Program-made: the position numbers and the translations under genes
Shown here: positions 16,432-24,305 of the stretch, one piece after another
Position numbering within the stretch: position 1 is the stretch's first letter
Layout of the letters: every line of letters starts with the position of its first letter
Origin: Acidobacteriota bacterium
Lineage (GTDB): Bacteria > Acidobacteriota > Vicinamibacteria > Vicinamibacterales > Vicinamibacteraceae
Reading direction: 5' to 3'
Assembly (NCBI GenBank): GCA_020845575.1
Contig: JADLFL010000024.1
Coordinates: 51,421 to 115,420 of the forward strand
DNA: 64,000 nucleotides
The notes under the pieces: generated by a model
What the model was told of the DNA's origin: nothing
The model's input: only the letters and a program-made list of their open reading frames with translations
The model's database searches: none

Positions 16432-16485
16432 AGCCTCCGCGCTGACGCGCTACGGCGCGGCAGGCCACCGGGGGGCAGATGGAGC

Positions 16486-16530
16486 GAACGGGTTTCAACC
16501 CGTTCGTCACGCAAGGGGTTGAAAGCCCCT
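16486..16530. repeat. Paired palindromes of the CGGGTT-AACCCG / AGGGG-CCCCT type
   Basis: GAACGGGTT-TC-AACCCGTTC (16486-16505) is followed by AGGGG-TTGAAAG-CCCCT (16514-16530) and TGACCTCC. The same two-palindrome arrangement, in altered order, occurs at 48054-48128, and a single copy at 46782. Preceded at 16449 by CTACGGCGCGGCAGG, which also appears within the N-terminus of the matrixin gene. Confidence 0.75.
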
Positions 16531-16551
16531 GACCTCCGTTTGAGTTCGTTA

Positions 16552-16576
16552 AATATGATTCAATCGCACTCATATT
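16552..16576. promoter_or_regulatory. AT-rich inverted repeat upstream of the plus-strand hsp20 promoter
   Basis: AATATGA (16552-16558) and TCATATT (16570-16576) form a perfect 7-bp inverted repeat with an 11-nt spacer, ending 7 nt before the -35 box. It stands out in GC-rich DNA and could be an operator or activator site. It does not match CIRCE. Confidence 0.45.
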
Positions 16577-16583
16577 AAATGCT

Positions 16584-16612
16584 TTGATTTCGCTCACTAT
16601 GGCTGCTATGCT
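16584..16612 (+). promoter_or_regulatory. Sigma-70-type promoter for hsp20
   Basis: TTGATT (16584-16589), 17-nt spacer, TATGCT (16607-16612). Predicted start near 16619, giving a leader of about 97 nt before the hsp20 ATG. Confidence 0.65.
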
Positions 16613-16715
16613 GTCTCTCGTGCCGCTTCGCCGGATGGTCGGCGGGGCGGGGAAGACATATGGACATGGGCAACAGGTGGCCTGCAGAGCCGCCTGGGTG
16701 TCGAAGGAGAGAGAC

Positions 16716-17168
16716 ATGAGCATGGTGCGATTCGACCCGTTCAACGAGCTGGCCACGATGCAGGACCGCATCAACCGGATCTTCGGCGACGCGTACACGC
16801 GGCGACTGGACGACGGCGGGCTGACGCAGCGGGGTGAGTGGCTCCCGGTGGTGGACATCTTCGAGAACGCCAACCAGGAGATCGTGCTGAAGGCCGAACT
16901 GCCTGGCATCGCGCGCGAGGACAGCGACGTGCGCGTGGAGAACAACACGCTGACGCTGCGCGGCGAGCGCAAGCGGGAGAGCGAGGTGACGCAGGAGCAG
17001 TACCACCGCGTGGAGCGTTCCTACGGTGCGTTCACCCGTTCGTTCTCGCTGCCGTCGCGCATCGACACCGAAAAGGTGAAGGCGGAGTTCAAGGACGGCG
17101 TGCTGTCGATCACGCTGCCGGTGAAGGCCGAGGCCAAGCCGCGCCAGATCGACGTTGCCGTCAGCTAG
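16716..17168 (+). CDS. Hsp20/alpha-crystallin small heat-shock protein
   Basis: ATP-independent holdase chaperone. 150 aa from ATG 16716, with AAGGAG 6 nt upstream. The alpha-crystallin domain runs from PVVDIFENANQEIVLKAELPG to AEFKDGVLSITLPVKAEAK, including the typical ENNTLTLRGERKRE and ERSYGAFTRSFSLP. The C-terminus ends PRQIDVAVS with an I-x-V motif. Closer to the HSP17/IbpA-type consensus than its divergent neighbour, so the two are paralogues of different age or role. Confidence 0.95.
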   Translation: MSMVRFDPFNELATMQDRINRIFGDAYTRRLDDGGLTQRGEWLPVVDIFENANQEIVLKAELPGIAREDSDVRVENNTLTLRGERKRESEVTQEQYHRVERSYGAFTRSFSLPSRIDTEKVKAEFKDGVLSITLPVKAEAKPRQIDVAVS

Positions 17169-17199
17169 CCAGATTGCAGGAGGGCCGGACTGGTTCAGC

Positions 17200-17216
17200 G
17201 GTTGCCGGTTGCCGGC
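17200..17216. repeat. Heptamer tandem repeat flanked by TTCAG/CTGAA
   Basis: Two and a half GTTGCCG units between hsp20 and the next gene. The array is bordered by TTCAG on the left and CTGAA on the right. The right border GGCTGAAC matches the border of the pheS array. Confidence 0.75.
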
Positions 17217-17268
17217 TGAACCCGTCCGGCCCTGTGTTCGTCAGATTCGCGCAGGGGGAAGATCCGTT

Positions 17269-17592
17269 ATGACGACGCTGTTCGTGATGGGGTGCGCGAT
17301 GGTGGCGATGCTGGTGGTGGCCGGGTTGGCGATGGCCTGGACCGCCGTGCGAGCCGTGCTCTGGCTCGTCTTCCTGCCCCTCATGTTGCTGAAAGGGCTT
17401 CTGGGCATCGTGTTCGGGCTGATCTTCGGCGCGTTCGGGATCGCCGCGGGCCTGATCGCGACGGTGGTCGGCGTGGGCGTGGCGATGGTCGCGGTGCTGG
17501 CGGTCCTCGCGATTCCGCTCCTGCCGTTCCTGCTCGTGGCCGGCTTGGTCTGGCTCGCCTGGAAGGGCACCGCGGCCCTCGCCGCCGCCTGA
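17269..17592 (+). CDS. Small hydrophobic membrane protein
   Basis: 107 aa, almost entirely hydrophobic, with probably three or four transmembrane segments (residues 3-30, 31-55, 58-80, 82-100) and a glycine/alanine/valine-rich composition. ATG at 17269, with a purine-rich stretch (GGGGGAA) upstream. No recognised family. It follows hsp20 on the same strand after 100 nt, so co-induction with stress is possible but unproven. Confidence 0.6.
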   Translation: MTTLFVMGCAMVAMLVVAGLAMAWTAVRAVLWLVFLPLMLLKGLLGIVFGLIFGAFGIAAGLIATVVGVGVAMVAVLAVLAIPLLPFLLVAGLVWLAWKGTAALAAA

Positions 17593-17607
17593 CACCCTGC
17601 TTCACGG

Positions 17608-17629
17608 ACGCCGGCCGTCAGGCCGGCGT
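17608..17629. terminator. Hairpin between convergent genes, overlapping the gatA stop
   Basis: ACGCCGGCC (17608-17616), loop GTCA, GGCCGGCGT (17621-17629): a perfect 9-bp stem. The gatA stop codon lies in the loop. No T-tract, so it would act as a bidirectional roadblock or RNA stabiliser. Confidence 0.5.
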
Positions 17630-19045
17630 CACGAATGCGCCGCGGGCATCCTCATACGCCGCTGCCGCCCGCAGGAGCGCAGACTCGGCAAACGCCGGCG
17701 CCGTGAGGTGCAGGCCCACCGGCAGTCCCTGTCCATCGAGTCCGCACGGCACGCTGATGGCGGGAAGGCCCGACAGGTTGGCGCTGACGGTGAAGACGTC
17801 GGCCAGGTACATCTGCAGCGGGTCTTCCACCTTCTCACCCAGGCGAAACGCCGTTGTCGGTGCCGTGGGCGTGGCCACCACGTCGACGCTCGCGAACGCG
17901 CGTTCGTAGTCGCGCGCGATCAGCGTGCGCACCTGCTGCGCCTTCCTGTAGTACGCGTCGTAGTACCCGGCGCTGAGCACGTACGTGCCGAGCATGATGC
18001 GGCGCACGACCTCGGCGCCGAACCCTTCGCTGCGCGACGCGGCGTACATCGACGCGAGATCGTCGTACTCGCCCGGATCCGCGCGATGTCCATAGCGCAC
18101 GCCATCGAAGCGTGCGAGATTCGCGCTCGCCTCCGCCGTCGCCACGAGGTAGTAGGTCGGGATCGCGTACTCGGCGTGCGGCAACTCGATGTCGTGCAGT
18201 GTGGCACCGCCGGTCACCATCACCTGCAGCGCGGCTTCCACCGAGGCGCGAACGTCGGGATCGACACCCTGCTCGATCAGCGCGCGCGGCACCCCCACGC
18301 GCAGGCCGCGCAGCGACGCACTGGCGGCGGGGACGTCGAACGGTGGGGCATCCACTGTCGTCGCGTCGCGTGGATCAGGTCCCGCGATGGCTGCCAGCAC
18401 ATGGGCGGCCTGCCGCACCGTCTGCGCGATCGGGCCCACCTGATCCAGCGACGACCCGTACGCGATGAGGCCGTATCGCGACACGCGACCGTATGTCGGC
18501 TTGAGACCCACCACGCCGCAGAACGACGCGGGCTGACGGATCGATCCGCCCGTATCCGATCCCAGCGACACGGCGACGGCCCCCGCCGCCACGATGGCCG
18601 CGGACCCGCCGCTCGACCCGCCCGGCGTGCGATCGTGCGCCCACGGATTGCGCACAGGCCCGTACGCGGAGTTCTCGTTCGACGATCCCATCGCGAACTC
18701 GTCGCAATTGGTCTTGGCGACGATGACGGCACCTGCCGCGTCGAGGCGCTCGACGACAGTGGCGTCGTACGGCGCGATGAACCGATCGAGCATGCGCGAC
18801 CCGGCCGTCGTGCGTGTGCCACGCGCGCAGATGTTGTCCTTGATCGCGATGGGCACACCGGCGAGCGGCAGGCGCGCGCGCTCGGCCTCGTCCATGGCGT
18901 CGAGGGCGTCGGCGCGTTCGCGCGCACGCGCGTCGGTCACCGTGAGCACGGCGTTCAGGCTCTCGGCCCTCGCGATGGCCGCGAGCGCCGTTGCGCAGGC
19001 CGCGGATACCGTGGGGCCCGTCACGCGCAAGTCGATGCGGTTCAT
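17618..19045 (-). CDS. gatA: Asp-tRNA(Asn)/Glu-tRNA(Gln) amidotransferase subunit A
   Basis: Amidase-signature glutaminase subunit that supplies ammonia for converting misacylated Glu-tRNA(Gln) or Asp-tRNA(Asn). 475 aa from ATG 19045, overlapping the gatC stop (ATGA). The catalytic Ser-cisSer-Lys triad is visible: Lys in PIAIKDNI (near residue 71), GGSSGGSAA (near 146), and the nucleophile in [12 protein letters not shown] (near 170). A much longer same-frame reading upstream is antisense to other genes and not real. gatB is not in the window. Confidence 0.96.
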   Translation of the reverse strand: MNRIDLRVTGPTVSAACATALAAIARAESLNAVLTVTDARARERADALDAMDEAERARLPLAGVPIAIKDNICARGTRTTAGSRMLDRFIAPYDATVVERLDAAGAVIVAKTNCDEFAMGSSNENSAYGPVRNPWAHDRTPGGSSGGSAAIVAAGAVAVSLGSDTGGSIRQPASFCGVVGLKPTYGRVSRYGLIAYGSSLDQVGPIAQTVRQAAHVLAAIAGPDPRDATTVDAPPFDVPAASASLRGLRVGVPRALIEQGVDPDVRASVEAALQVMVTGGATLHDIELPHAEYAIPTYYLVATAEASANLARFDGVRYGHRADPGEYDDLASMYAASRSEGFGAEVVRRIMLGTYVLSAGYYDAYYRKAQQVRTLIARDYERAFASVDVVATPTAPTTAFRLGEKVEDPLQMYLADVFTVSANLSGLPAISVPCGLDGQGLPVGLHLTAPAFAESALLRAAAAYEDARGAFVTPA

Positions 19046-19341
19046 GCGCCAATCACCCGGGGCACGCGGAAGAGCCCCGCGCGCGTGTCGGCATCGGTGG
19101 CGTTGGCGAGGGCGTCCTGCACACCGAGCGACGATACGGGGGCGTCCGGACGGAGGTCGCGCTCGCCCTCGACGACGTGCGCGGTGAGTGGCACGCCGTC
19201 GGTCGCCACGGCCTGGAGGCGATCCACGTAGTCGAGGATCTGCGTGAGATCGGACGCGAGGCGTGCGCGCGATTCGTCGGTGAGACGCAGGTGTGCCAGC
19301 GCGGCGACGCGGTCGATGTCGTCGGGGTCGAATCGGGCCAT
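19042..19341 (-). CDS. gatC: Asp-tRNA(Asn)/Glu-tRNA(Gln) amidotransferase subunit C
   Basis: Small stabilising subunit of GatCAB. 99 aa, the normal length, with the typical start [31 protein letters not shown] and C-terminal [11 protein letters not shown]. Start ATG 19341. Divergent from the gene at 19385 with a 43-nt gap. Confidence 0.95.
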   Translation of the reverse strand: MARFDPDDIDRVAALAHLRLTDESRARLASDLTQILDYVDRLQAVATDGVPLTAHVVEGERDLRPDAPVSSLGVQDALANATDADTRAGLFRVPRVIGA

Positions 19342-19371
19342 CGGGCGTCATGGTACCGCGGACATTCGACC

Positions 19372-19377
19372 TACAAT
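19372..19377 (+). promoter_or_regulatory. -10-like box for a possibly leaderless transcript
   Basis: TACAAT lies 7 nt before the in-frame GTG at 19385 and overlaps the alternative ATG at 19376. No Shine-Dalgarno site precedes either start. Confidence 0.4.
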
Positions 19378-19384
19378 GACGCCC

Positions 19385-20314
19385 GTGCCGAATCGACGTG
19401 GTCTCCGTTTCGCGGCGTGCGCACTGCCGCTCGCCCTGGCCCTGATGGTGCCAGCCCCTGTCGCCGCGTGGGGGTTCGACGCCCACAAGTTCATAGCCGA
19501 GCGGGTCATCGCGCGCCTGCCGTCTGGCCTGCGCGAGATGTTCGAGCGGCAGCGCACGACGTTCATCGAGCACGCCATCGATCCCGATCTGTGGCGCAAC
19601 GTGGGCTTCGAGGAGGAGCCGTCGCGGCATTTCCTCGACCTCGACGCGTACGGCGCCGCGCCGTTCGACGCGCTTCCGCGCAGCTACGACGAGGCAGTGG
19701 CCAAGTTCGGACCCGAGAAGGTCAACAAGGAAGGCACGCTGCCGTGGCGTGTCGCCGAAGTGCACGGACGTCTGCGGCGCACCTTCGAGCAACTCGCGCG
19801 GCCTGACGCGCCGGGCTACGCGCAGGACAACGCCGTGTTCTTCGCGTCCATCATGGGCCACTACATCGGCGACGCGCACGTGCCGTTCCACGCGATCGTC
19901 AACTACGACGGGCAGGCGACGGGACAGCTCGGCATCCACAGCCGGTTCGAGTCGGAGCTGTTCTCGCGCCTCGCGCCCACGCTCACGGTCAACCCGACGG
20001 CCATCGTGCCCGTCACCAACGCGCGCGACGCCGCGTTCGCCACGCTCATCGCGAGCGCCGCGCTCACCACGACGGTGCTCGAGGCGGATCGTCAGGCGAT
20101 CGGCACAGGCGACCTGTACGACGACGGATACTTCACGCGCTTTGCCGAGGCTGGGGCGGGTCGCGTCCTGGAGCAGCGCATCAACGACGCGATCGCGTCT
20201 GTCGCCGCCCACATCATCGGCGCCTGGGAAGCTGCCGGAAAGCCCGACCTTTCGCAGCCCCGCGGTCCCCGCACCCCGCAGCGCCGCCGCGCGTCGAGAC
20301 CGCCGACTCCCTGA
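19385..20314 (+). CDS. Secreted zinc-dependent phospholipase C / S1-P1 nuclease-like protein
   Basis: About 309 aa. Signal peptide ([17 protein letters not shown]), with mature Trp at the cleavage site followed by [12 protein letters not shown]. An N-terminal Trp and early His as zinc ligands are typical of the phospholipase C/P1 nuclease fold. Other candidate ligands are in [20 protein letters not shown], and the pair [13 protein letters not shown] and [11 protein letters not shown]. Substrate (phospholipid or nucleic acid) cannot be told from sequence. GTG 19385 fits a leaderless start; ATG 19376 is the alternative. The C-terminal tail is basic and Pro-rich. Confidence 0.75.
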   Translation: MPNRRGLRFAACALPLALALMVPAPVAAWGFDAHKFIAERVIARLPSGLREMFERQRTTFIEHAIDPDLWRNVGFEEEPSRHFLDLDAYGAAPFDALPRSYDEAVAKFGPEKVNKEGTLPWRVAEVHGRLRRTFEQLARPDAPGYAQDNAVFFASIMGHYIGDAHVPFHAIVNYDGQATGQLGIHSRFESELFSRLAPTLTVNPTAIVPVTNARDAAFATLIASAALTTTVLEADRQAIGTGDLYDDGYFTRFAEAGAGRVLEQRINDAIASVAAHIIGAWEAAGKPDLSQPRGPRTPQRRRASRPPTP

Positions 20315-20342
20315 GAATGCCGCGATGTCGCGATGACGGGAA
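20315..20342. repeat. GAATG-family degenerate repeat after the stop codon
   Basis: GAATGCCGCGATGTCGCGATG and following bases begin immediately after the upstream TGA. They resemble the interior of the element at 3319-3431. Confidence 0.5.
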
Positions 20343-20355
20343 GGCGGAGAGAATC

Positions 20356-20943
20356 ATGTCCATGTCACTACTTCCAGCGCTGCTGCTCCTGACGCTCGGC
20401 ATTGGCGTGCAGTCGTCGCCACTCTCGCTCGACGTGCGTGTGTTCCGTGGTGCCGTCGAGGTCACGCGAGACACGCACGTCACCGTGTTCCCTGCCGGCA
20501 CGCGCACCAACGGGCAGGCCGCGCCGTTGGTGAGCAGCGGCGAACGGCAGGTGTCGCTGGCTGCGGGGCAGTACGACCTGCAACTCGTGCAGCACCACGA
20601 GGGGAAGGTCAGCGGCATCGCATGGACGACGCTGCGGTTGCTCGTCGACTACCCGGGTGAACGCGGACGTCACCTCGAAGTGCTGAACTTCGACAAGACG
20701 TTCGGGGCGCTGCAGATCCGCCGCGCCGGCCCAGCCGCTGCTGGCGCGCCGGCATGGAACGCGCGACTCGTGCGCAAGGACGGTTCGGAAGTCGCGCGCG
20801 GCGTGCCTGGCGAGGCGTATCAGGTGCTCGTCGCGCCGGCAGGCACGTACGACGTCGTGATCGAGCCGTCCGCCGGTGCCGCGCCCGTGCGGCTGACCGA
20901 CGTCGAAGTCCGCGCGAACCTCACCTACGTCAGAACGTACTGA
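20356..20943 (+). CDS. Secreted protein of unknown function
   Basis: 195 aa from ATG 20356, with GGAGAG upstream. N-terminal signal peptide (MSMSLLPALLLLTLGIGVQS). The mature part looks like two beta-rich modules with similar wording: LDVRVFRGAVEV...AAGQYDLQLVQ and WNARLVRKDGSEVARG...APAGTYDVVIEPS. This suggests a tandem beta-sandwich, carboxypeptidase-regulatory-like. No family recognised. No Cys. Gap of 41 nt from the preceding gene, so probably one transcript. Confidence 0.65.
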   Translation: MSMSLLPALLLLTLGIGVQSSPLSLDVRVFRGAVEVTRDTHVTVFPAGTRTNGQAAPLVSSGERQVSLAAGQYDLQLVQHHEGKVSGIAWTTLRLLVDYPGERGRHLEVLNFDKTFGALQIRRAGPAAAGAPAWNARLVRKDGSEVARGVPGEAYQVLVAPAGTYDVVIEPSAGAAPVRLTDVEVRANLTYVRTY

Positions 20944-21011
20944 TTCTTGCGGCCCGTCCTGGCGTGTACCTCGCAGGCCCGGTGCTATCGTAGATTCCGG
21001 TACGTTTCGCG

Positions 21012-21716
21012 ATGTTCGACGTCTATCTCATTCCCATCGGCGACGGTCGGCTCGAGCCATACTGCGAGCCCGCCGACGACCACGACGCCGTCGACGCGCA
21101 GCAGCCGCGCGGCATGTTCCGGCGGCTCGTGGATCGCTTCAAGCAGATGCTGGCCGACGCGGAAGACGAGCGTCGGCGTCGCGCGCGCGGCGAAGCAGCA
21201 CCCGACGCGGCGACATGGCTCGGCCGTCTCCAGCAGCGCACGCTGCGCCGTATCGCGGAGCACATCAACGAACAGCGCCTGCTCTGGCACCTGCGCCGGC
21301 ACAGGCGCGCCACGCTGCACCATCCCGACGATGTCGCTCCGGAGTCGGCGCTGAAAGCGATGCGGACGTCGCTGCGCCGCGACAACGATCGCCACCTCCT
21401 GTGGCTGGTCGTCACGACCGTCCTGTTCGTCGTGTCGGGCGCGCTCGCCCTGGTCCCGGGGCCGAACGTCGTCGCGTACTTCCTCGGCTTCTTCGTCGTG
21501 GCCCGCTACCTCTCGTGGCGCGGTGCCCGGCATGGACTCACGGCCATCGCCTGGACGATGGTGGCCAGTCCGCCGCTGGCGGAACTGCGCGACGCGCTCG
21601 CGCTCTCGCGCGACGTCCGTGGTCCTGCCATCGATGACATCGCCCTGCGGCTCCGCCTCGAGGACCTGCCGCGGTTTGTGGCGCGCATGGTGCCAGACAG
21701 GCTCGCCACGCCCTGA
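21012..21716 (+). CDS. Putative membrane protein, K+-H+ exchange-related-like
   Basis: 234 aa. Charged N-terminal half with a helical region (RRLVDRFKQMLADAEDERRRR). One or two hydrophobic segments near residues 128-165 (LLWLVVTTVLFVVSGALALV, then PGPNVVAYFLGFFVVARYLS) are followed by an Asp/Arg-rich tail. The PGPN-x-V-x-YFL...R-x-x-SWRGA pattern resembles the mitochondrial K+-H+ exchange-related family, but the match is by eye and weak. Starts ATG 21012; lpxD follows. Confidence 0.5.
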   Translation: MFDVYLIPIGDGRLEPYCEPADDHDAVDAQQPRGMFRRLVDRFKQMLADAEDERRRRARGEAAPDAATWLGRLQQRTLRRIAEHINEQRLLWHLRRHRRATLHHPDDVAPESALKAMRTSLRRDNDRHLLWLVVTTVLFVVSGALALVPGPNVVAYFLGFFVVARYLSWRGARHGLTAIAWTMVASPPLAELRDALALSRDVRGPAIDDIALRLRLEDLPRFVARMVPDRLATP

Positions 21717-21754
21717 CGCACGTCTCGCGCGTGGCGGAGAACGCCGCGCCGGAG

Positions 21755-21760
21755 TACACT
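21755..21760 (+). promoter_or_regulatory. -10-like box 9 nt before lpxD
   Basis: TACACT precedes the lpxD GTG (21770) by 9 nt, with no Shine-Dalgarno site. The same hexamer sits just upstream of the genes at 56278 and 59082. Confidence 0.45.
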
Positions 21761-21769
21761 CCGCAGGCC

Positions 21770-22852
21770 GTGACGCTCCGTGAACTGGCCGACCTGCTCG
21801 ACTGTCGCCTCGAGGGCGACGGCGCCCAGACCGTCACCCGCGTGGCCGCGCTCGAGGGCGCGGGCCCCGGCGACGTCTCCTTCTTCTCGAACCCGAAGTA
21901 CGCCAGGGCGCTGGCCGCCACGCGCGCGACGGCGGTGATTGCCAGTGATGACGTGGCCGTGCCCGTCGCGGCGCTGCGCACGACACAGCCGTATGTCGCG
22001 TTCGCGCGCGCGCTGGCGCTCCTGCACCCGCAGCCGGCTCCACCTGTGGGCGTTCACGCCACGGCCGTGGTCGATGCGACAGCGGTGCTCGGCGTCGATG
22101 TATCGGTGGGGCCTTACGCGTGTGTCGGCGCGCGCGCCGTCATCGGTGCCCGGACCGCCGTCCGCGCGCACGTGTTCATCGGCGACGGGGCGGTGATCGG
22201 CGACGACTGTCTCCTGCATCCGCACGTCAGCATCCGTGAGCGGGTCACGCTCGGCCACCGCGTGGTGGTCCAGGATCACGCCGTGATCGGCAGCGACGGG
22301 TTCGGGTTCGCGGCCGACGCGACAGGCGCGATGCTCAAGATCCCGCAGGTGGGGACCGTCGTGGTGGGCGACGATGTGGAGGTCGGCGCGTTGACGGCGA
22401 TCGACCGCCCGCCGATCGGTGCAACGGTGATCGGCGCCGGCACCAAGATCGACAACCTGGTCCAGATCGCGCACGGCGTCGAACTGGGCGAGCGGGTGAT
22501 CCTCGTGTCGCAGGTGGGCATCGCCGGCAGCACGACCGTCGGCGCGGGCACCGTGCTGGCCGGGCAGGTGGGCGTGGCCGGGCACCTCACGATCGGCAGG
22601 GGCGTGCGCGCGACGGCGCAGACGGGCATCCCCAATTCGCTCCCCGACAAGGCGTTCGTCTCCGGATACCCGGCCATCGACAACCGCGACTGGCTCAAGG
22701 CGTCGGCGGTCTTCCGGACCCTCCCGGCGCTGCGCCAGCGCGTGGCCGCGCTCGAACGCCGCCTCGAGGCGCTGCAGTCGTCAGGGGCAGATGAGCCCGA
22801 TCCGGACGGCCGGGCCGGGAGGGGCGACCCTGCCGAACGCGGCGGTGCGTAG
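21770..22852 (+). CDS. lpxD: UDP-3-O-acylglucosamine N-acyltransferase
   Basis: Third acylation step of lipid A synthesis. 360 aa from GTG 21770 (MTLRELADLLDCRLEGDG). The N-terminal uridine-binding domain is followed by a left-handed beta-helix of hexapeptide repeats and the active-site segment GTKIDNLVQIAHGVELGE (His near residue 236). The last 20 or so residues (after RRLEALQSS) are encoded by a palindromic dispersed repeat and are unlike the family. A GTG at 21731 would add 13 residues that are not family-like. lpxB lies 3 kb downstream; lpxA and fabZ are not nearby. Confidence 0.94.
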   Translation: MTLRELADLLDCRLEGDGAQTVTRVAALEGAGPGDVSFFSNPKYARALAATRATAVIASDDVAVPVAALRTTQPYVAFARALALLHPQPAPPVGVHATAVVDATAVLGVDVSVGPYACVGARAVIGARTAVRAHVFIGDGAVIGDDCLLHPHVSIRERVTLGHRVVVQDHAVIGSDGFGFAADATGAMLKIPQVGTVVVGDDVEVGALTAIDRPPIGATVIGAGTKIDNLVQIAHGVELGERVILVSQVGIAGSTTVGAGTVLAGQVGVAGHLTIGRGVRATAQTGIPNSLPDKAFVSGYPAIDNRDWLKASAVFRTLPALRQRVAALERRLEALQSSGADEPDPDGRAGRGDPAERGGA

Positions 22853-22872
22853 GGCCGACCCCGTCGATCGCC
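22796..22872. repeat. Palindromic GGGCCGACCC-type repeat overlapping the lpxD 3' end
   Basis: Contains AGGGGCGACCCTGCCGAACG and TAGGGCCGACCCC-type units, the family also seen at 10534-10604 and 50774-50853. It supplies the last codons of lpxD and the gap to the next gene. Confidence 0.65.
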
Positions 22873-22891
22873 GTCCCGTCGTCCCATTTCG

Positions 22892-22920
22892 TTGGAGCAG
22901 GCCGGGTGCCCTGCCATAAT
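22892..22920 (+). promoter_or_regulatory. Promoter of the M16 peptidase pair
   Basis: TTGGAG (22892-22897), 17-nt spacer, CATAAT (22915-22920). The ATG is only 8 nt downstream at 22929, so the transcript is likely leaderless. Confidence 0.6.
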
Positions 22921-22928
22921 CGGTCTCG

Positions 22929-24305
22929 ATGATCCGCATGCTCGCTCGGCCCGCCGCGGCCGCCGCGCTGGCTGGCTGCATCGTGGCCGTCGGGCTCCAA
23001 CAGCCTGCGTCGGCCACGAGCGTCAGACCGCCGGCGTTCAAGTTCGAGGACTTCACGCTGCCCAACGGCCTCCGCGTGGTGTTGCTCGAGGACCACTCGA
23101 CGCCCATCGTTCACGTGACCCTCTGGGACCACGTGGGTTCGAAGGACGAGAAGCGCGGACGCACCGGCTTCGCGCACCTCTTCGAGCACATGATGTTCAA
23201 GGGCAGCCGCAACGTGGCGCCCGAGGCGCACACGTCCTACATCGCGTCGGTGGGCGGGCAGAGCAATGCCTACACCAACGAGGACACGACGGTGTTCTGG
23301 CAGACGGTGCCCGCGCAGTACCTGCCGCTCACGCTCTGGCTCGAAGCCGACAGGATGGCGTCGCTGCGCGTCGAGGACTCGACGTTCAAGATGGAGCGCG
23401 AGGTCGTCAAGGAAGAGCGGCGCCAGCGTGTGGAGAACCAGCCCTACGGCCGTCTGTCGGAGATCATCTACGACACGGCGTTCACCACGCATCCTTACAA
23501 GCATCCCGTCATCGGCAGCATGCAGGATCTCGAAGCGGCGAGCATCGAGGACGTGCGCGAGTTCCACAGGACGTACTACAGGCCCGACAACGCCACGCTC
23601 GTGATCGTGGGCGATTTCGAGCCGACTGTGGCGCGCTCGCTCGTCGAGCGCGAGTTCTCGAAGGTGCCCAGGCCGACGGGCACCGTGCCGCGCAACATCC
23701 CGCAGGAGCCGAAGCGCACCTCCGAGCTGCGCGTGACCATCGAGGAGGACTGGCCGCTGCCGGCGGTGGTCGTGGCCTATCCGATCACCTACGACGGCAA
23801 TCCCGACTCGTACCCGCTTCACGTCGCCGCCAAGGTGCTGTCGGACGGCGCCAGTTCGCGCATCCATCAGCGCCTCGTGTACAAGGAGCGCCTCGCGCTC
23901 TCGGCGTTCGGGCAGGCGAACCTGATCGAGGATCCGAACCTGTTCTACGCCGTCGCGGTCGTCGCGCCAGGACAGTCGCCGGCCAAGGCGGCCGACGCGT
24001 TGATCGAGGAGATGGATCGCCTGGTAACGGCCCCCATCACCGCACGGGAGTTGCAGCGCGCCAAGAACCAGTTCGCGCGCGATTACGTGATCGGACGACA
24101 GACCGTGCAGGGAAAGGCGTCGATGCTCGCGCACGCGGTCGTGCTGCACAAGGGCGACGTCGGCACGGCCGACGGCGAGTTCGACATCTTCCAGAAGATG
24201 ACGGTCGAGGACGTGCAGCGGGTGGCCCGGACCTATTTCACGCCGCAGACCCTCATGGTGCTGACGGTGATGCCGCGCGGTCAGCGCCCGGTGGGAGACG
24301 AGTGA
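22929..24305 (+). CDS. M16 family zinc metallopeptidase, catalytic subunit
   Basis: Exported insulinase/PqqL-type peptidase, 458 aa. A signal-like N-terminus is followed by the inverted zinc motif H-x-x-E-H in GFAHLFEHMMFKGS (near residue 84), the downstream Glu region, and the second M16 domain (LHVAAKVLSDGASSRIHQRL). Gram-negative bacteria commonly carry such proteases as adjacent active and inactive genes, as here. Co-expressed with the next gene through a TGATG overlap. Confidence 0.92.
   Translation: MIRMLARPAAAAALAGCIVAVGLQQPASATSVRPPAFKFEDFTLPNGLRVVLLEDHSTPIVHVTLWDHVGSKDEKRGRTGFAHLFEHMMFKGSRNVAPEAHTSYIASVGGQSNAYTNEDTTVFWQTVPAQYLPLTLWLEADRMASLRVEDSTFKMEREVVKEERRQRVENQPYGRLSEIIYDTAFTTHPYKHPVIGSMQDLEAASIEDVREFHRTYYRPDNATLVIVGDFEPTVARSLVEREFSKVPRPTGTVPRNIPQEPKRTSELRVTIEEDWPLPAVVVAYPITYDGNPDSYPLHVAAKVLSDGASSRIHQRLVYKERLALSAFGQANLIEDPNLFYAVAVVAPGQSPAKAADALIEEMDRLVTAPITARELQRAKNQFARDYVIGRQTVQGKASMLAHAVVLHKGDVGTADGEFDIFQKMTVEDVQRVARTYFTPQTLMVLTVMPRGQRPVGDE

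Noticed and set aside
16540..16576. CIRCE or HAIR heat-shock operator before hsp20
   Set aside because: TTGAGT and ACTCA are present, but the spacing does not match HAIR (7 nt) and the CIRCE consensus is absent.
19046..20212. Upstream extension of the gatA frame to 20212
   Set aside because: It runs antisense through the phospholipase-like gene and gatC. The GatA family start is at 19045 with an ATGA overlap.
22892..24304. Long 5' extension of the second M16 gene
   Set aside because: This part overlaps the first M16 gene in another frame and has no M16 motif. A signal peptide starts at 24305.
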